Positions 52,059-61,189 of a stretch of 64,000 bases of DNA are shown here, in pieces; positions within the stretch are counted from its first letter, which is position 1, and the number at the start of each line of letters is the position of its first letter. The stretch lies in contig NC_015186.1 in NCBI RefSeq assembly GCF_000202835.1, forward strand, positions 1 through 64,000, written 5' to 3'. Source of the DNA: Acidiphilium multivorum AIU301 (lineage in GTDB: Bacteria; Pseudomonadota; Alphaproteobacteria; Acetobacterales; Acetobacteraceae). The notes beneath the pieces were generated by a model, which had not been told where the DNA came from, ran no database searches, and saw nothing but the letters and a program-made list of their open reading frames with translations. The translations under genes were made by a program, and so were the position numbers.

Positions 52059-52331
52059 GAAGGCAGGGAACGTATGGCCCGCCCCGTCCGCAAGGGGTGA
52101 TTTTCATCTGGCTCTAATCAGTCTGCTTCAACGTATCCGGTCTCGGGCTTCGAACCCGGCCAAGATGGAGATCCGCGCGGCCTGATCCTCATAATCACAC
52201 CGGCCTCGGAGGCCGTTCACTGCGTCAGGTTTTCAAGCCGCCGTTCGACTGTCAGGCCATCTTCCTTTCACCTCACGCAGACATCGACTGCCCTTTCGCG
52301 CCCAACTGTGAGCGCTGTTCGGGCGATTCCG
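52059..52331. other. Noncoding flank between IS1634 remnant and IS110-type transposase
   Basis: No gene. In the coding direction of the IS110-type transposase this is its 3' flank. It contains two small inverted repeats: CGGG...CCCG around 52144-52158, and CGGCCTC...GAGGCCG at 52201-52215. In IS1111-group elements the guide (bridge/seek) RNA is encoded in this position, so the stretch may contain it. Confidence 0.4.
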
Positions 52332-53470
52332 TCATGCGGCCGCAGCCGCCGCTTCGAATTGGGCGTCGTAATCGCAACCGTGCGCCAAAACGGCCCATGC
52401 AATCCGAGCCAGCTTCGCGGCCAGCGCGACTACGACCACGTTCTTATGCGCTCGATCGAGCAATCCCCGCGCCCAGCGGCCCAACGGCGTATCGCGTTCG
52501 ACAAGATAAGGCAGCGCCGCTCGTGCGCCATGGATCAAGTTCTTCCGCAAATAACGATTGCCGCGTTTGCTGATGCCGAGCAGGCGCGGTTTTCCACCCG
52601 TTGTCATTTGCCGTGGAACGAGCCCCAGCCACGCCGCCATGTCCCGCCCACGTTTGAATGCATGCGCCTCGCCGACCGCCGCCGCCAGCGCCGTAGCGTT
52701 TATCGTTCCAATTCCTGGGATTTTGGTCAAACGTCGCACAGCCACGTCGTCACGAGCCAACTGAACGAACTCGGCGTCGAAGCCGGTGATCCTCTGGTCG
52801 AGTGAACGCCATTCCGCCCGAAGATCTTCGATCAACGTCCGGATGCGCGGGCTCAACGCGGCAAAACCGCCATCTTCGGCCAATGTCTCAAGCTCGGCTT
52901 CCAGTTTCCTCCGGCCTTGCGGAACGACGATCCCTCGCTCCAGCAGCAACGCCCGCAAGTGATTGATCAGCGCCGTCCGTTCCGAGACGAGGCGCTCCCG
53001 GGCTCGGTGCAAAGCCTGGAGATCAGATTGGTCCTGGCTCTTCACAGGCACGAAACGCATCGTTGGCCGCGTCGCAGCCTCTGCGATCGCCTCCGCGTCG
53101 AGATCATCGTTCTTCTGCGCCTTCACGTACGGACGGACATATTCCGGCGACATCAGCCGCACCTCGTGGCCCCGCGCGGCGAAAATCCGCCCGAGGTGAT
53201 GAGCGCCGCAACATGCTTCCATTGCCACAATGCACGACCCAAGCTCGCCAACGAAACTTTCCAACGTTCCCCGCCGAAGTCTCCGCCTCAAAACAACCCG
53301 GCCGGCGGCGTCCATGCCCACCACGCTGCAAGAGTTCTTCCCAAGATCGATGCCGAGAATCATGATATCCATCGGTCTGCTCCTCTCTCCAAACCAGCGG
53401 CGATCCTACCAGATCGCCACGAGAGGGGCGGGCCATCCCATAATCACAGACCGAGTCGCGCCGCAAGCCC
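52090..53470 (-). mobile_element. IS110-family (IS1111-group-like) element, ends not fixed
   Basis: An intact transposase (52332-53363) with ~240 bp of noncoding sequence on its 3' side and perhaps ~100 bp on its 5' side. Elements of this group lack ordinary terminal inverted repeats, so the ends cannot be fixed from one copy. The coordinates are estimates. Confidence 0.5.
52332..53363 (-). CDS. IS110-family transposase (DEDD type)
   Basis: Recombinase of 343 residues with the N-terminal DEDD (RuvC-like) domain: ILGIDLGKNSCSVVGMDAAG, then CIVAMEACCGAHHLG and the two late acids in AQKNDDLDAEAIAEA. A coiled-coil middle follows. The C-terminal Tnp20 domain has RLTKIPGIGTINATALAAAV, MAAWLGLVPRQMTTGGKPRL and LGISKRGNRYLRKNLIHGAR. 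The last blocks are typical of the IS1111 group. The ATG at 53363 begins directly before the conserved LGIDLG; an ATG three codons upstream is possible. The frame is intact. Confidence 0.93.
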   Translation of the reverse strand: MILGIDLGKNSCSVVGMDAAGRVVLRRRLRRGTLESFVGELGSCIVAMEACCGAHHLGRIFAARGHEVRLMSPEYVRPYVKAQKNDDLDAEAIAEAATRPTMRFVPVKSQDQSDLQALHRARERLVSERTALINHLRALLLERGIVVPQGRRKLEAELETLAEDGGFAALSPRIRTLIEDLRAEWRSLDQRITGFDAEFVQLARDDVAVRRLTKIPGIGTINATALAAAVGEAHAFKRGRDMAAWLGLVPRQMTTGGKPRLLGISKRGNRYLRKNLIHGARAALPYLVERDTPLGRWARGLLDRAHKNVVVVALAAKLARIAWAVLAHGCDYDAQFEAAAAAA

Positions 53471-54083
53471 CATGTATGGACACAAACAAAATACAGAAAA
53501 ACAGCGCTACGCGAGCCAATCCGCCATGTTCAGGTCATTCTGAAGTAAAAACTTTGGATTAATAAGTATAGGTATCTCACGAACGCATCGGTTTGCCACG
53601 AGATATGCCAAGAAAGAAATGTGTTCGAACCGGTGGTTTCACGCGCCTGCCGTTTAACAGCTGAAATTGCCGCGCAAAAATCTGACGGCGCTTCTGTAAC
53701 AACACAGGAGATTTGGGACATAACGAATCGCCCTCCTCTATCTGGTCGGAGACGACGAACAGTTCGATGCGCACACTCAAATTTGAGGGATATCCGTGTG
53801 CTCAGTGCTTGAAAGTCGCACTTAGCATCTGACTTTGATGGGGGGAAGAAAAGAAGCATCGCCTATTTTCCGACAGCGGATCTTCTTCATGGGTATAACC
53901 TTATGAAATAACAATGAAAATGGCGAAATACGAGCGACGCCGCTGAAATGTAACGCTTGACATGGACGCTTAGGCAACGCAGAAATAAGCGAGTTGCCTG
54001 AGGCTTACCGAGGGTTAACATAAGCTGGGGCGCGCGAAGACGCGGCTTCAGGGATGCTCACAAGATAAATTGAGGAATTCTTC
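53373..54083. other. Noncoding region before exoprotein gene
   Basis: About 710 bases without a credible gene. The part near 53385-53425 belongs to the IS110-type 5' flank and has a GGCGATC / GATCGCC hairpin (53399-53418). The rest is AT-rich and probably carries the promoter of the exoprotein gene. A GAGGAA ribosome site sits at 54069-54074. Short ORFs of 60-110 codons here overlap on both strands and show no motif. Confidence 0.5.
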
Positions 54084-56573
54084 ATGGTTAAATCCCAATC
54101 GCGGTCCCGAGGTGGTAGTTTCTGGCGCCGTGCCACCCTGGCGAGCACCGCCCTCCCTCTCATCATCCTTGCGGCTCCTGCAGTCTTCGCCGCAACGCCA
54201 GCTTCCGAAAGTCTGCCGAGCAACTTTATCACCAACAATACTAATACAAAATACAGCGTTACGGCTGCCAGTGGGCAGGCGACTGGCACGATCAATTTTG
54301 GCAATTCTAGCCGCACCAGAAATATTGTTGCGCAGTTCGGCGGTGGCACAATCCCCGGGTCGAATGCCGTCAATGCGAATGATGGTAGTGCTCTGCCGAC
54401 TGGTGTTACTCAGAATACCGGCTTTAGTCTCGGGCCGAATTCAACACTTAATCTGACCAATGCCGGCAGTGGTGCTGTTCTGATTAACGACGTGTCGGGG
54501 GCGCCGTCGCAGATTTTTGGCGCGATTAACGACACTAGTGCTGGTCCGCTGTTTATCGCGAACGGCAACGGTGTGGTTGTTGGCGCCACTGGCGCAATTA
54601 CGATGCCTGCTGGTGAAGCGGTGGGGCTGGTAGGGTTAACTCCGACCACTTCAAATCTGACGGCATTTGAGGGTGCCTCATCCCCTTCCGGCAGTATTAC
54701 TATCGGTGGATCTAATAACGCAGGGTCGGGCGCTGTTACATTGGATTCTGCAGCCAAAATTGCTGCCACCGGCGGGTTGATTGTAGCGGGTAACGGGGCA
54801 ATCAATATCGGCGCTGGTCCCGAGGACGGAGGTTCGATCTTTATAGCTTCGGGTGCTGCTGTTAGTGTTAATCCGTACAGCGGAATCATTTCGCCCCCAC
54901 CAACGCTTGAAGTGAGCACTGCATCCGTTAACCTTACGGGCGGAACGAAATCGGCCCCGTTGGTTGTTGCCGGGTTGTACGCTGCCGGAAATGTGACGAA
55001 CTCTGGTTATGTTGCTTTGAACAGTGGCGCCGAGAAAGTTGGGGGCACGTTTACCAACACATCGACTGGCGTGGTTGACGTAGCGGGCGAACCAAGTAGT
55101 AGTTTGGCCGCAGGTGCCGTCAATAACGCGGGCTCGATTAATGGCTCCACCAATCTAACGGTGACCGGAATATACGGTGTCACCAATACGGGAGCTATTT
55201 CTAGCACTGCTGGCATCACTCTTAAGTCAAGCGATGGAAACATTGTTAATACCGGTGCCTTGAATCTGGGCGCAGGGGGTCAGGATCTGAATTTAACGGC
55301 TTCAACGGGTAGCATCTACTTCGGCGGGTCGGTCACGCAAGGAGGCAAGGCGCTCGGAAGCACAAACGCAGTTAACACACTTAGGATCGCAGCTTCTACG
55401 AACACTGATGGTGATTCTACGACGATTGATAACGGTGGCGTTATCGATTACGCAAATACAGTTTACGCCAACACTGCGAATGTGACTGCTGACGCGGTGC
55501 GCTTTCTTTCTGGCGCACTTGTCTCGTCCACCAATGGGGCAGTCAACGTAAAAGTCGGAATGGCCGCTACTTCTACAAACGCTATCACGGATCCGTTCTT
55601 TGGTAACGCAAAGCTTAACTATAACCTAAGCGTCTTCCCAAGTGCTCTCATCAAGGGTAATCAAGTTCAACTTGATGGCGGTCCATATGGTGTCAGCAGC
55701 AATAGCGGCAATATGAACATTGACGGTGTTGTGTCGAGTCAAATCGGTTCAGGTGGCTACATCGACGTTAGCGCAAGTACGGTCAATGCATCTGCTACTG
55801 GCGGCTTCGCGCTAAATAACGACGGCGCACTCGATCTTTCATTCGCCGGAAACGTCAACAATCCGAATGGGGCGAAGCGGGCTGGTTCTTCTGCTTGGCA
55901 GGATAATTATGTGCCTGTTGCGGTGGCCAATACGGCTGATGGCAAAACTGGCACTGCCACAATTTTCCTTGCTCCGTCGTCGAACGCTCCGTCGTCGAAC
56001 GCGGCTTCTCCGCAGCTGGTCAATCTGCTGGTTAATGGCAATGCGATTCTAAAAACCTGCGCCAGTCCCAGTGCTTTGAATGGCCTTTCCACCTCCACCA
56101 CCATCAACCCTGAATCGAGCTATGTGAACAACCACCTGGTGGTACAGTCGACCGGAAATATCCAGGTTGGTACTAATAGTGGGAGCACCCCATCCACCTT
56201 CTATTGGCCTGGCCTTGTCTATCTGAGCAATGTTGCTTCGGCATCCAATCCGACGCAGCTGAGCACCACCGGATCTATCTCTCTTGGCAGCAATGCCGCA
56301 TCTCCAGTTAACCTGGTCAACGTACTTCCTGCCGTTGTCAGCGGAAATGGCGGTATCTTCCTTGAGACCAGCAATCTGAACCTTAATGGCGGTCAGATCT
56401 GGACGAATACGAATTCGTGGATTAACTTCTCGAATGCGACCGTCTCTGCCAACGTTCAGAAGAATGATGGCAATTCGATCTTTGGTGCGGTTGAGAAGAC
56501 CCTGTCTGGCTCGACCATCACGACTGGGCTTGGTCTTCAGGTTCTCCCGACTGCGGATTACAGCCCGCAGTAA
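54084..56573 (+). CDS. Large exoprotein with filamentous-haemagglutinin (TPS)-like N-terminus
   Basis: An 829-residue surface or secreted protein. A basic N-terminus and hydrophobic LASTALPLIILAAPAVFA form a signal peptide cleaved near residue 36. The region about 115-200 resembles the two-partner-secretion domain (GAVLINDVSGAPSQIFGAIN, then FIANGNGVVVGATGAI). The rest is Asn/Gly/Ser/Thr-rich beta-helix-type repeat sequence, with few charged residues, as in adhesins. No TpsB transporter gene is near. The codon use is more AT-rich than the chromosome. It ends at a strong terminator. Confidence 0.78.
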   Translation: MVKSQSRSRGGSFWRRATLASTALPLIILAAPAVFAATPASESLPSNFITNNTNTKYSVTAASGQATGTINFGNSSRTRNIVAQFGGGTIPGSNAVNANDGSALPTGVTQNTGFSLGPNSTLNLTNAGSGAVLINDVSGAPSQIFGAINDTSAGPLFIANGNGVVVGATGAITMPAGEAVGLVGLTPTTSNLTAFEGASSPSGSITIGGSNNAGSGAVTLDSAAKIAATGGLIVAGNGAINIGAGPEDGGSIFIASGAAVSVNPYSGIISPPPTLEVSTASVNLTGGTKSAPLVVAGLYAAGNVTNSGYVALNSGAEKVGGTFTNTSTGVVDVAGEPSSSLAAGAVNNAGSINGSTNLTVTGIYGVTNTGAISSTAGITLKSSDGNIVNTGALNLGAGGQDLNLTASTGSIYFGGSVTQGGKALGSTNAVNTLRIAASTNTDGDSTTIDNGGVIDYANTVYANTANVTADAVRFLSGALVSSTNGAVNVKVGMAATSTNAITDPFFGNAKLNYNLSVFPSALIKGNQVQLDGGPYGVSSNSGNMNIDGVVSSQIGSGGYIDVSASTVNASATGGFALNNDGALDLSFAGNVNNPNGAKRAGSSAWQDNYVPVAVANTADGKTGTATIFLAPSSNAPSSNAASPQLVNLLVNGNAILKTCASPSALNGLSTSTTINPESSYVNNHLVVQSTGNIQVGTNSGSTPSTFYWPGLVYLSNVASASNPTQLSTTGSISLGSNAASPVNLVNVLPAVVSGNGGIFLETSNLNLNGGQIWTNTNSWINFSNATVSANVQKNDGNSIFGAVEKTLSGSTITTGLGLQVLPTADYSPQ

Positions 56574-56595
56574 TACGTTCGAGAGTTCCAACTTT

Positions 56596-56624
56596 AAGGG
56601 AGGCCAATTTGGCCTCCCTTTTTT
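56596..56624 (+). terminator. Rho-independent terminator of exoprotein gene
   Basis: A perfect 11-bp stem (AAGGGAGGCCA / TGGCCTCCCTT) with a 3-nt loop runs into TTTT, giving six T in a row. It lies 22 bases after the stop codon. Its symmetry would also allow termination in the opposite direction. Confidence 0.9.
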
Positions 56625-56837
56625 ATGTGTTGATCAAATTGTAATAGGCAGTGATTCTTGGCTGCCTTTTGAGATCTAAAAATTCAGAACTACGTAGCGA
56701 CTGGGTGTCGGTTAACGGAGTGCGACCCCAAGGACTGATGGGAAAGTGTGCTCTGGCCTTTGATGTTTGATTTCCAAACTTATATGCGGCAACCAATGTG
56801 GATAAAATTTTGATCGGAGGCAACAAGGAGGTGCATA

Positions 56838-58181
56838 TTGCTGAATGAGCCGCAGTCTCGATCTTCCGTATTGGTCGTCCCATTCCCGCCCAGATCCGCG
56901 GCCCTTGGCGCCTCTCTGCTGTTGTTTCTGGCCTATATCCTGGCCTTTGCGGACCGCACCGTAGTGGCTCTGCTGGTTGTGCCGATCGAGCGTGATCTGG
57001 GCCTGACCAATCTTCAGATGGGGCTGCTTCAGGGAACGGCGTTCGCACTCTTCTACGCCTTGTTTGGCTTGCCGATAGCCTGGGCGGTTGATCAGTATAG
57101 CCGGCGGTTCATCGCGTTTATAGGTGTAATGACTTGGAGCGTGATGACTGGAATGGCGGGCCTAAGCCGCAGCTTTTTGCCATTCTTTCTGGCCCGCATC
57201 GGCGTGGGGGCAGGGGAGGCCACAATTTTGCCTAGTGCCACTTCACTGCTGGCCGATTACCTACCGCCACTCTGGCGAGGTCGGGCTCTAGGACTATTCG
57301 GCTCGGGAATCTATATCGGGAGTGGTCTGGCTTACATTCTCGGTGGGCAAATCCTGAACGCTCTGAATGGCCGCTCGATTGTGGTTCCGGGTCTCGGATC
57401 GCTTGTTCCTTGGCAAACCGTTCTTCTGTCACTGGCCGCGCTTGGTATGCCTGTGACTCTCGCCATGACGTTGATGCGGGAGCCAATCCGGCGCCATTTG
57501 ATTGTTAAGAAAGCCTCGCAGGGGATTAGCTTCAGTGCTTGTCTGGCCCAGGCTAAATCAGCTCTGATTTCGCATATGGTCGGGTTTACGGCATTGGGGT
57601 TTGCCGGGGTGGCGGCTACGGTGTGGCTGCCGACCATTCTCGTCCGCGAGCATGAATGGAGCCCGGCCCATGTCGGGACAGTACTTGGACTTTTGACGAT
57701 TGTCATAGGTCCTCTGGGTTCCTGTATCGCCGGGGTTATTGCCGATCGGTTGGAGGATCGCGGCATACGCGATGGAAAGCTGCTTGTTGCTGGCGTCGGC
57801 TCGCTGGTCGCTATCCCAGCTGCATATCTTCTGGGGGCTTGCCGTGATCCCCTCTGCATCTTGGCAGCAGCGGGGGCTCTGCTATTTTCGTCAAGTTTGC
57901 TTTGGGGGCTGGCCCCCGCTGCCCTGCAGGAAATCGTTCATGGCTCAGCATTAGGGCGTGTTGTCGCGATATATACGGCCATTCTCAATCTGGTGGGGTT
58001 TGGCTTGGGTCCACCCGCAGTGGCTGTTATCGCGAAATTCTGCTTCCAGGGAAATCTTGGTGAGGCGGTTGATGCGGTTGTGCCAGTCGCTACGATTTTA
58101 GCTCTGATGGCTTTTGTCACTGGACGTCCTGGCTACAGGGCTGCTCGGGAAAGACTTGATCGGGGATGGGATGGAAGCTGA
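56838..58181 (+). CDS. MFS transporter (Spinster-like)
   Basis: A 447-residue inner-membrane carrier with 12 predicted helices. Loop 2-3 has GLPIAWAVDQYSRRFIAFIG, the MFS motif A, and helix 4-5 has FFLARIGVGAGEATILPSAT, the pattern of the spinster-like subgroup. The start is a TTG at 56838 with AAGGAGG seven bases upstream, and no in-frame ATG is near. Substrate cannot be predicted. The TetR gene that follows on the same strand, 168 bases later, may control it. Confidence 0.9.
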   Translation: MLNEPQSRSSVLVVPFPPRSAALGASLLLFLAYILAFADRTVVALLVVPIERDLGLTNLQMGLLQGTAFALFYALFGLPIAWAVDQYSRRFIAFIGVMTWSVMTGMAGLSRSFLPFFLARIGVGAGEATILPSATSLLADYLPPLWRGRALGLFGSGIYIGSGLAYILGGQILNALNGRSIVVPGLGSLVPWQTVLLSLAALGMPVTLAMTLMREPIRRHLIVKKASQGISFSACLAQAKSALISHMVGFTALGFAGVAATVWLPTILVREHEWSPAHVGTVLGLLTIVIGPLGSCIAGVIADRLEDRGIRDGKLLVAGVGSLVAIPAAYLLGACRDPLCILAAAGALLFSSSLLWGLAPAALQEIVHGSALGRVVAIYTAILNLVGFGLGPPAVAVIAKFCFQGNLGEAVDAVVPVATILALMAFVTGRPGYRAARERLDRGWDGS

Positions 58182-58264
58182 GGAAGGTCGATATCCCGTA
58201 GCTGGAATTTCAGTGAGTCGCCCTGTTGCAATTTAATGACTAAAAGACGGCATTCGATCTGGCA

Positions 58265-58304
58265 AAGTCAAGTGATTGAGATGATGCTCTAATTCACTTG
58301 GCTT
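58265..58304. promoter_or_regulatory. Imperfect inverted repeat upstream of TetR gene
   Basis: AAGTCAAGTGA (58265-58275) and TCACTTGGCTT (58294-58304) are complementary except for one base pair. They lie 45 bases before the TetR start at 58350. This is a typical arrangement for an autoregulated TetR operator. Confidence 0.5.
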
Positions 58305-58349
58305 AATGTGGGTTTCGGATTAGGTTTCCGGGAAAGGGCAACGACTGCG

Positions 58350-59009
58350 ATGGAGCGTCTCGACACCAAGGCGTTGCTGCTTCGAAGTGCGGAGCTGCTT
58401 TTCGTGGAACGGGGGATCGACTCGGTTTCTCTACGCGAAATCAATCGTCATGCGGGGCAGCGCAATGCGTCGTCACTTCACTATCACTTCAGCTCTCGGA
58501 CCAACCTATTGGAGGCTTTGGTGGACTGGCGAATGCCGCCCCTTGACAAGCGACGTCTTGAGTTGGTTGAGATATGTCGGTTGGGACCTGCTGAGGAAAA
58601 GCTTCGAAAGCTTGCGGAGGCTATCGCCATGCCGCTGATTGAAACCATGACGATTTCAAATCCGCCCAACAATTGGGTTCGCCTTCAAGCCCGCATCTAC
58701 CAGCTAGACAGTTTCAAATTTGGTGCATATTTTCATAGTCGTGGCTATGATAAAGGTCTCTTGGAAGTTCGTAAAGTTCAGCAAGAACTTGCACCAGAGA
58801 TAAGCCAACTCATCAGGGACCAGCGGCTGATGTTTACCACGCGGTTGGTGGTGAATTCACTAGCCGATTGGCAGCGTGGTGTACTTCCGCTCCAGAGCGG
58901 GGTCGGAGTTGATGATCTTCAGGTTTTCGCAGGCAATCTGATCGACTGCACGCAAGCAATAATCGGTGCAGAATCAGTCCCTTTCAAGTTGCCGGACAGC
59001 ACGATTTGA
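58350..59009 (+). CDS. TetR-family transcriptional regulator
   Basis: A 219-residue regulator. The N-terminal helix-turn-helix (KALLLRSAELLFVERGIDSV, then SLREINRHAGQRNASSLHYHF) belongs to the TetR family, and the C-terminal ligand-binding domain is divergent. The start at 58350 is chosen because GGAAAGGG precedes it; a codon 14 upstream (58308) has no ribosome site. It follows the MFS gene on the same strand, so the transporter is the obvious target. The ligand is unknown. Confidence 0.88.
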   Translation: MERLDTKALLLRSAELLFVERGIDSVSLREINRHAGQRNASSLHYHFSSRTNLLEALVDWRMPPLDKRRLELVEICRLGPAEEKLRKLAEAIAMPLIETMTISNPPNNWVRLQARIYQLDSFKFGAYFHSRGYDKGLLEVRKVQQELAPEISQLIRDQRLMFTTRLVVNSLADWQRGVLPLQSGVGVDDLQVFAGNLIDCTQAIIGAESVPFKLPDSTI

Positions 59010-59034
59010 TTCTAATCCAGCAATAGATGGCCTA

Positions 59035-60312
59035 CTATCTCCAATAGCGAGCCCGCATCCATTCCTGTTTGACATTTTCTCTGTTAATCACGTCATCTAG
59101 ACTAATTGGTGTTGAGCCATCTCCGATGTTCTCTTCATCGTAAACATCTGTCAAGCCGGCCAAAGGGTTCCTTTGGATGCCAAGTGCCGCGAAAATGCCC
59201 ACAATGCTGCATGAAGCTAATATAACGGCTTGGCTTACAAGTGGTGACGAAAATAACAACAAAAAGCCGGGAAGGACGAGTATGGCCAGAATCAAGAAGA
59301 ATAGCCTTTTCATCTGTACAGCTGCTACTTTCCAGCCTGGATATAAATACAAGAGGGCCAATGCAGTAATCTGGATTGGAGCAACGAAATTTATCGCGGG
59401 CATGAAAGGCGTTAGAACTGGCGTCATTGCCATGGCCACGAATATCGCCAAAGCGCGGTCAGATCGCTTTGTGCTACGCCTAAATGCTGTCGCGACTAAA
59501 AGGAATGCACCGACTGACGTAATTATCAACGCAGTTCCCTCGGATCCTGACTGGAGACCGGCGATATGGTGCTGAAATGAAACCCAAATCGTGTCAACGC
59601 TGTGATAGGTAGTGTTCTCGATGGCCGTTGCAGTACTTCGATGGATTAGCTGATGTAACCAGTTGAAAAAGACATTGGGTTCGAGATAGGCCGCCAATGA
59701 CATTATATCGACAGATATTGCGATGCTGATGCCGAGCACGACAGCGACCCGCGCACCTATCAAGGCTGAAGGAACGCATATGCTGAAGGCCGGATTGATT
59801 GAGGCTAAGCCAAGCAAAATTCCTGATTTGATGTGGTGTTTCGGGGCAAGTGCAAGGCCGGAGATGATCAAGGCGGCGATCACGAGACAGTCTCCACCAT
59901 CGAGGATTACCGACCAAGTCTGCGGCGCTAGCAAAACAATCAGGAGTGCCACCCGCTTTGGAATGCCCGTTGCAAGCCTAATGGCAAGGCACATCCCTGT
60001 GATGCCTAAGAGTCCAAGAGGCAATATCAAGGCCCCTGGAGGTAAACGACTCATGCTGGCGACTAGAATTAGATATGGTGGCGGATGCGCCCATGGGTGC
60101 AACTCAATTTCCTGAAGCAAGCGCACCCAATAACCGCCGATGTCAAAGTGCTCTAAAGGATAGGGCGGATCATAATAGGATATTCCGGACAGCGAGAAGA
60201 ACCTAGCCAACACTTGAGCCATAACAGGGAGAAACCCGAGCGTACATGCCGTTCCAACAGCAACTACGCCGGGCCAAAGTTTTTCGGTATTCAGTTGTAG
60301 AGATTGATTCAT
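59035..60312 (-). CDS. GT87-like polytopic membrane glycosyltransferase
   Basis: A 425-residue protein with about ten hydrophobic helices. The GT87/DUF2029 pattern of GT-C enzymes is seen: a loop with HPWAHPPPYLILVASMSRLP after the first helices, SVILDGGDCLVIAALIISGL, and SGILLGLASINPAFSICVPS. These enzymes transfer sugars from polyprenyl-phosphate donors on the outer side of the membrane. The expected Asp in the first loop (HFDIGGYW) is present. A charged tail of ~45 residues follows the last helix. The ATG at 60312 is favoured over 60327, although the ribosome site is weak. Confidence 0.72.
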   Translation of the reverse strand: MNQSLQLNTEKLWPGVVAVGTACTLGFLPVMAQVLARFFSLSGISYYDPPYPLEHFDIGGYWVRLLQEIELHPWAHPPPYLILVASMSRLPPGALILPLGLLGITGMCLAIRLATGIPKRVALLIVLLAPQTWSVILDGGDCLVIAALIISGLALAPKHHIKSGILLGLASINPAFSICVPSALIGARVAVVLGISIAISVDIMSLAAYLEPNVFFNWLHQLIHRSTATAIENTTYHSVDTIWVSFQHHIAGLQSGSEGTALIITSVGAFLLVATAFRRSTKRSDRALAIFVAMAMTPVLTPFMPAINFVAPIQITALALLYLYPGWKVAAVQMKRLFFLILAILVLPGFLLLFSSPLVSQAVILASCSIVGIFAALGIQRNPLAGLTDVYDEENIGDGSTPISLDDVINRENVKQEWMRARYWR

Positions 60313-61189
60313 GCAGCAACTTAGCAATCAAGTGGAAGACAGAAAGATTTCAATTATAATTTCCAACTTTGGAAATACTTGAAGATGGACATCGGGGCGA
60401 AGTCCGAAGTCTGGGACAACAATATTTCATAAGACAACGATCGTCCAAACCATTTTTCCACTAGGCGACTGCTTCATCCAGTTATGTGATTTTGTATTGA
60501 AGAGGTTGAAATGTCGAAAAAATCTCTACGAATTAGACGCCAAAGCCGACGAGCAGAAGGCCGAGTGCGGATAGCGAAAGTCTTTCAATCCAAGATAAAC
60601 TACGGCTTCCGGCAAACGTAAATAATCCGAATGATATCGAACCAAAAAACAAAAGAAAATTGTTGCTGAATGTCACCTTAGTTCTCTCACCTAGTCGCCT
60701 TTTAACGTTGAATATTATGTTCTAAAATATTGTAAGTAGTTATAATTCTTTATTATATGCTACAATTTGGTTGCGATCATACCAAAAAGAAAACATTTTA
60801 TATTTAACTGTCGTAGAGAATTTTTATTGCATATACAAAGCCGCATATAATCCAAATGTTCTATCTATCGGCTTTGTTACATGATGTTCCAATCAGCCAA
60901 TTCAATTAAAGTCTTATGACATTTTGCCCGCTATCGAATCAACCAACCCTAGGTTGAAGCTAAAAAAAAATACAAATTTTTCGAACAAAAAAATAGACTA
61001 TTTGGCCGGAATATAATTCGTCCACGATTGATATCAAGAGCGTGATACCGAAATTCGGAGTGACCTAGCGATATGGACAGGTCCTAAAACATTGAATATA
61101 AAAAATTATCAAACGGTGAGCCGTGATGCGCTTGGTTGTTCAGCACCTGACTGATATGCACCGGATGTAGCTTCCATGGATGAACTGGA
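60313..61189. other. AT-rich region without a gene
   Basis: 877 bases, strikingly AT-rich (poly-A runs such as those at 60961-60970 and near 60985) for an otherwise high-GC genome. No ORF of 60 codons with a ribosome site is seen, and I find no repeat, tRNA or hairpin with confidence. It is probably acquired DNA and may contain promoters for the two divergent flanking genes. Confidence 0.6.
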
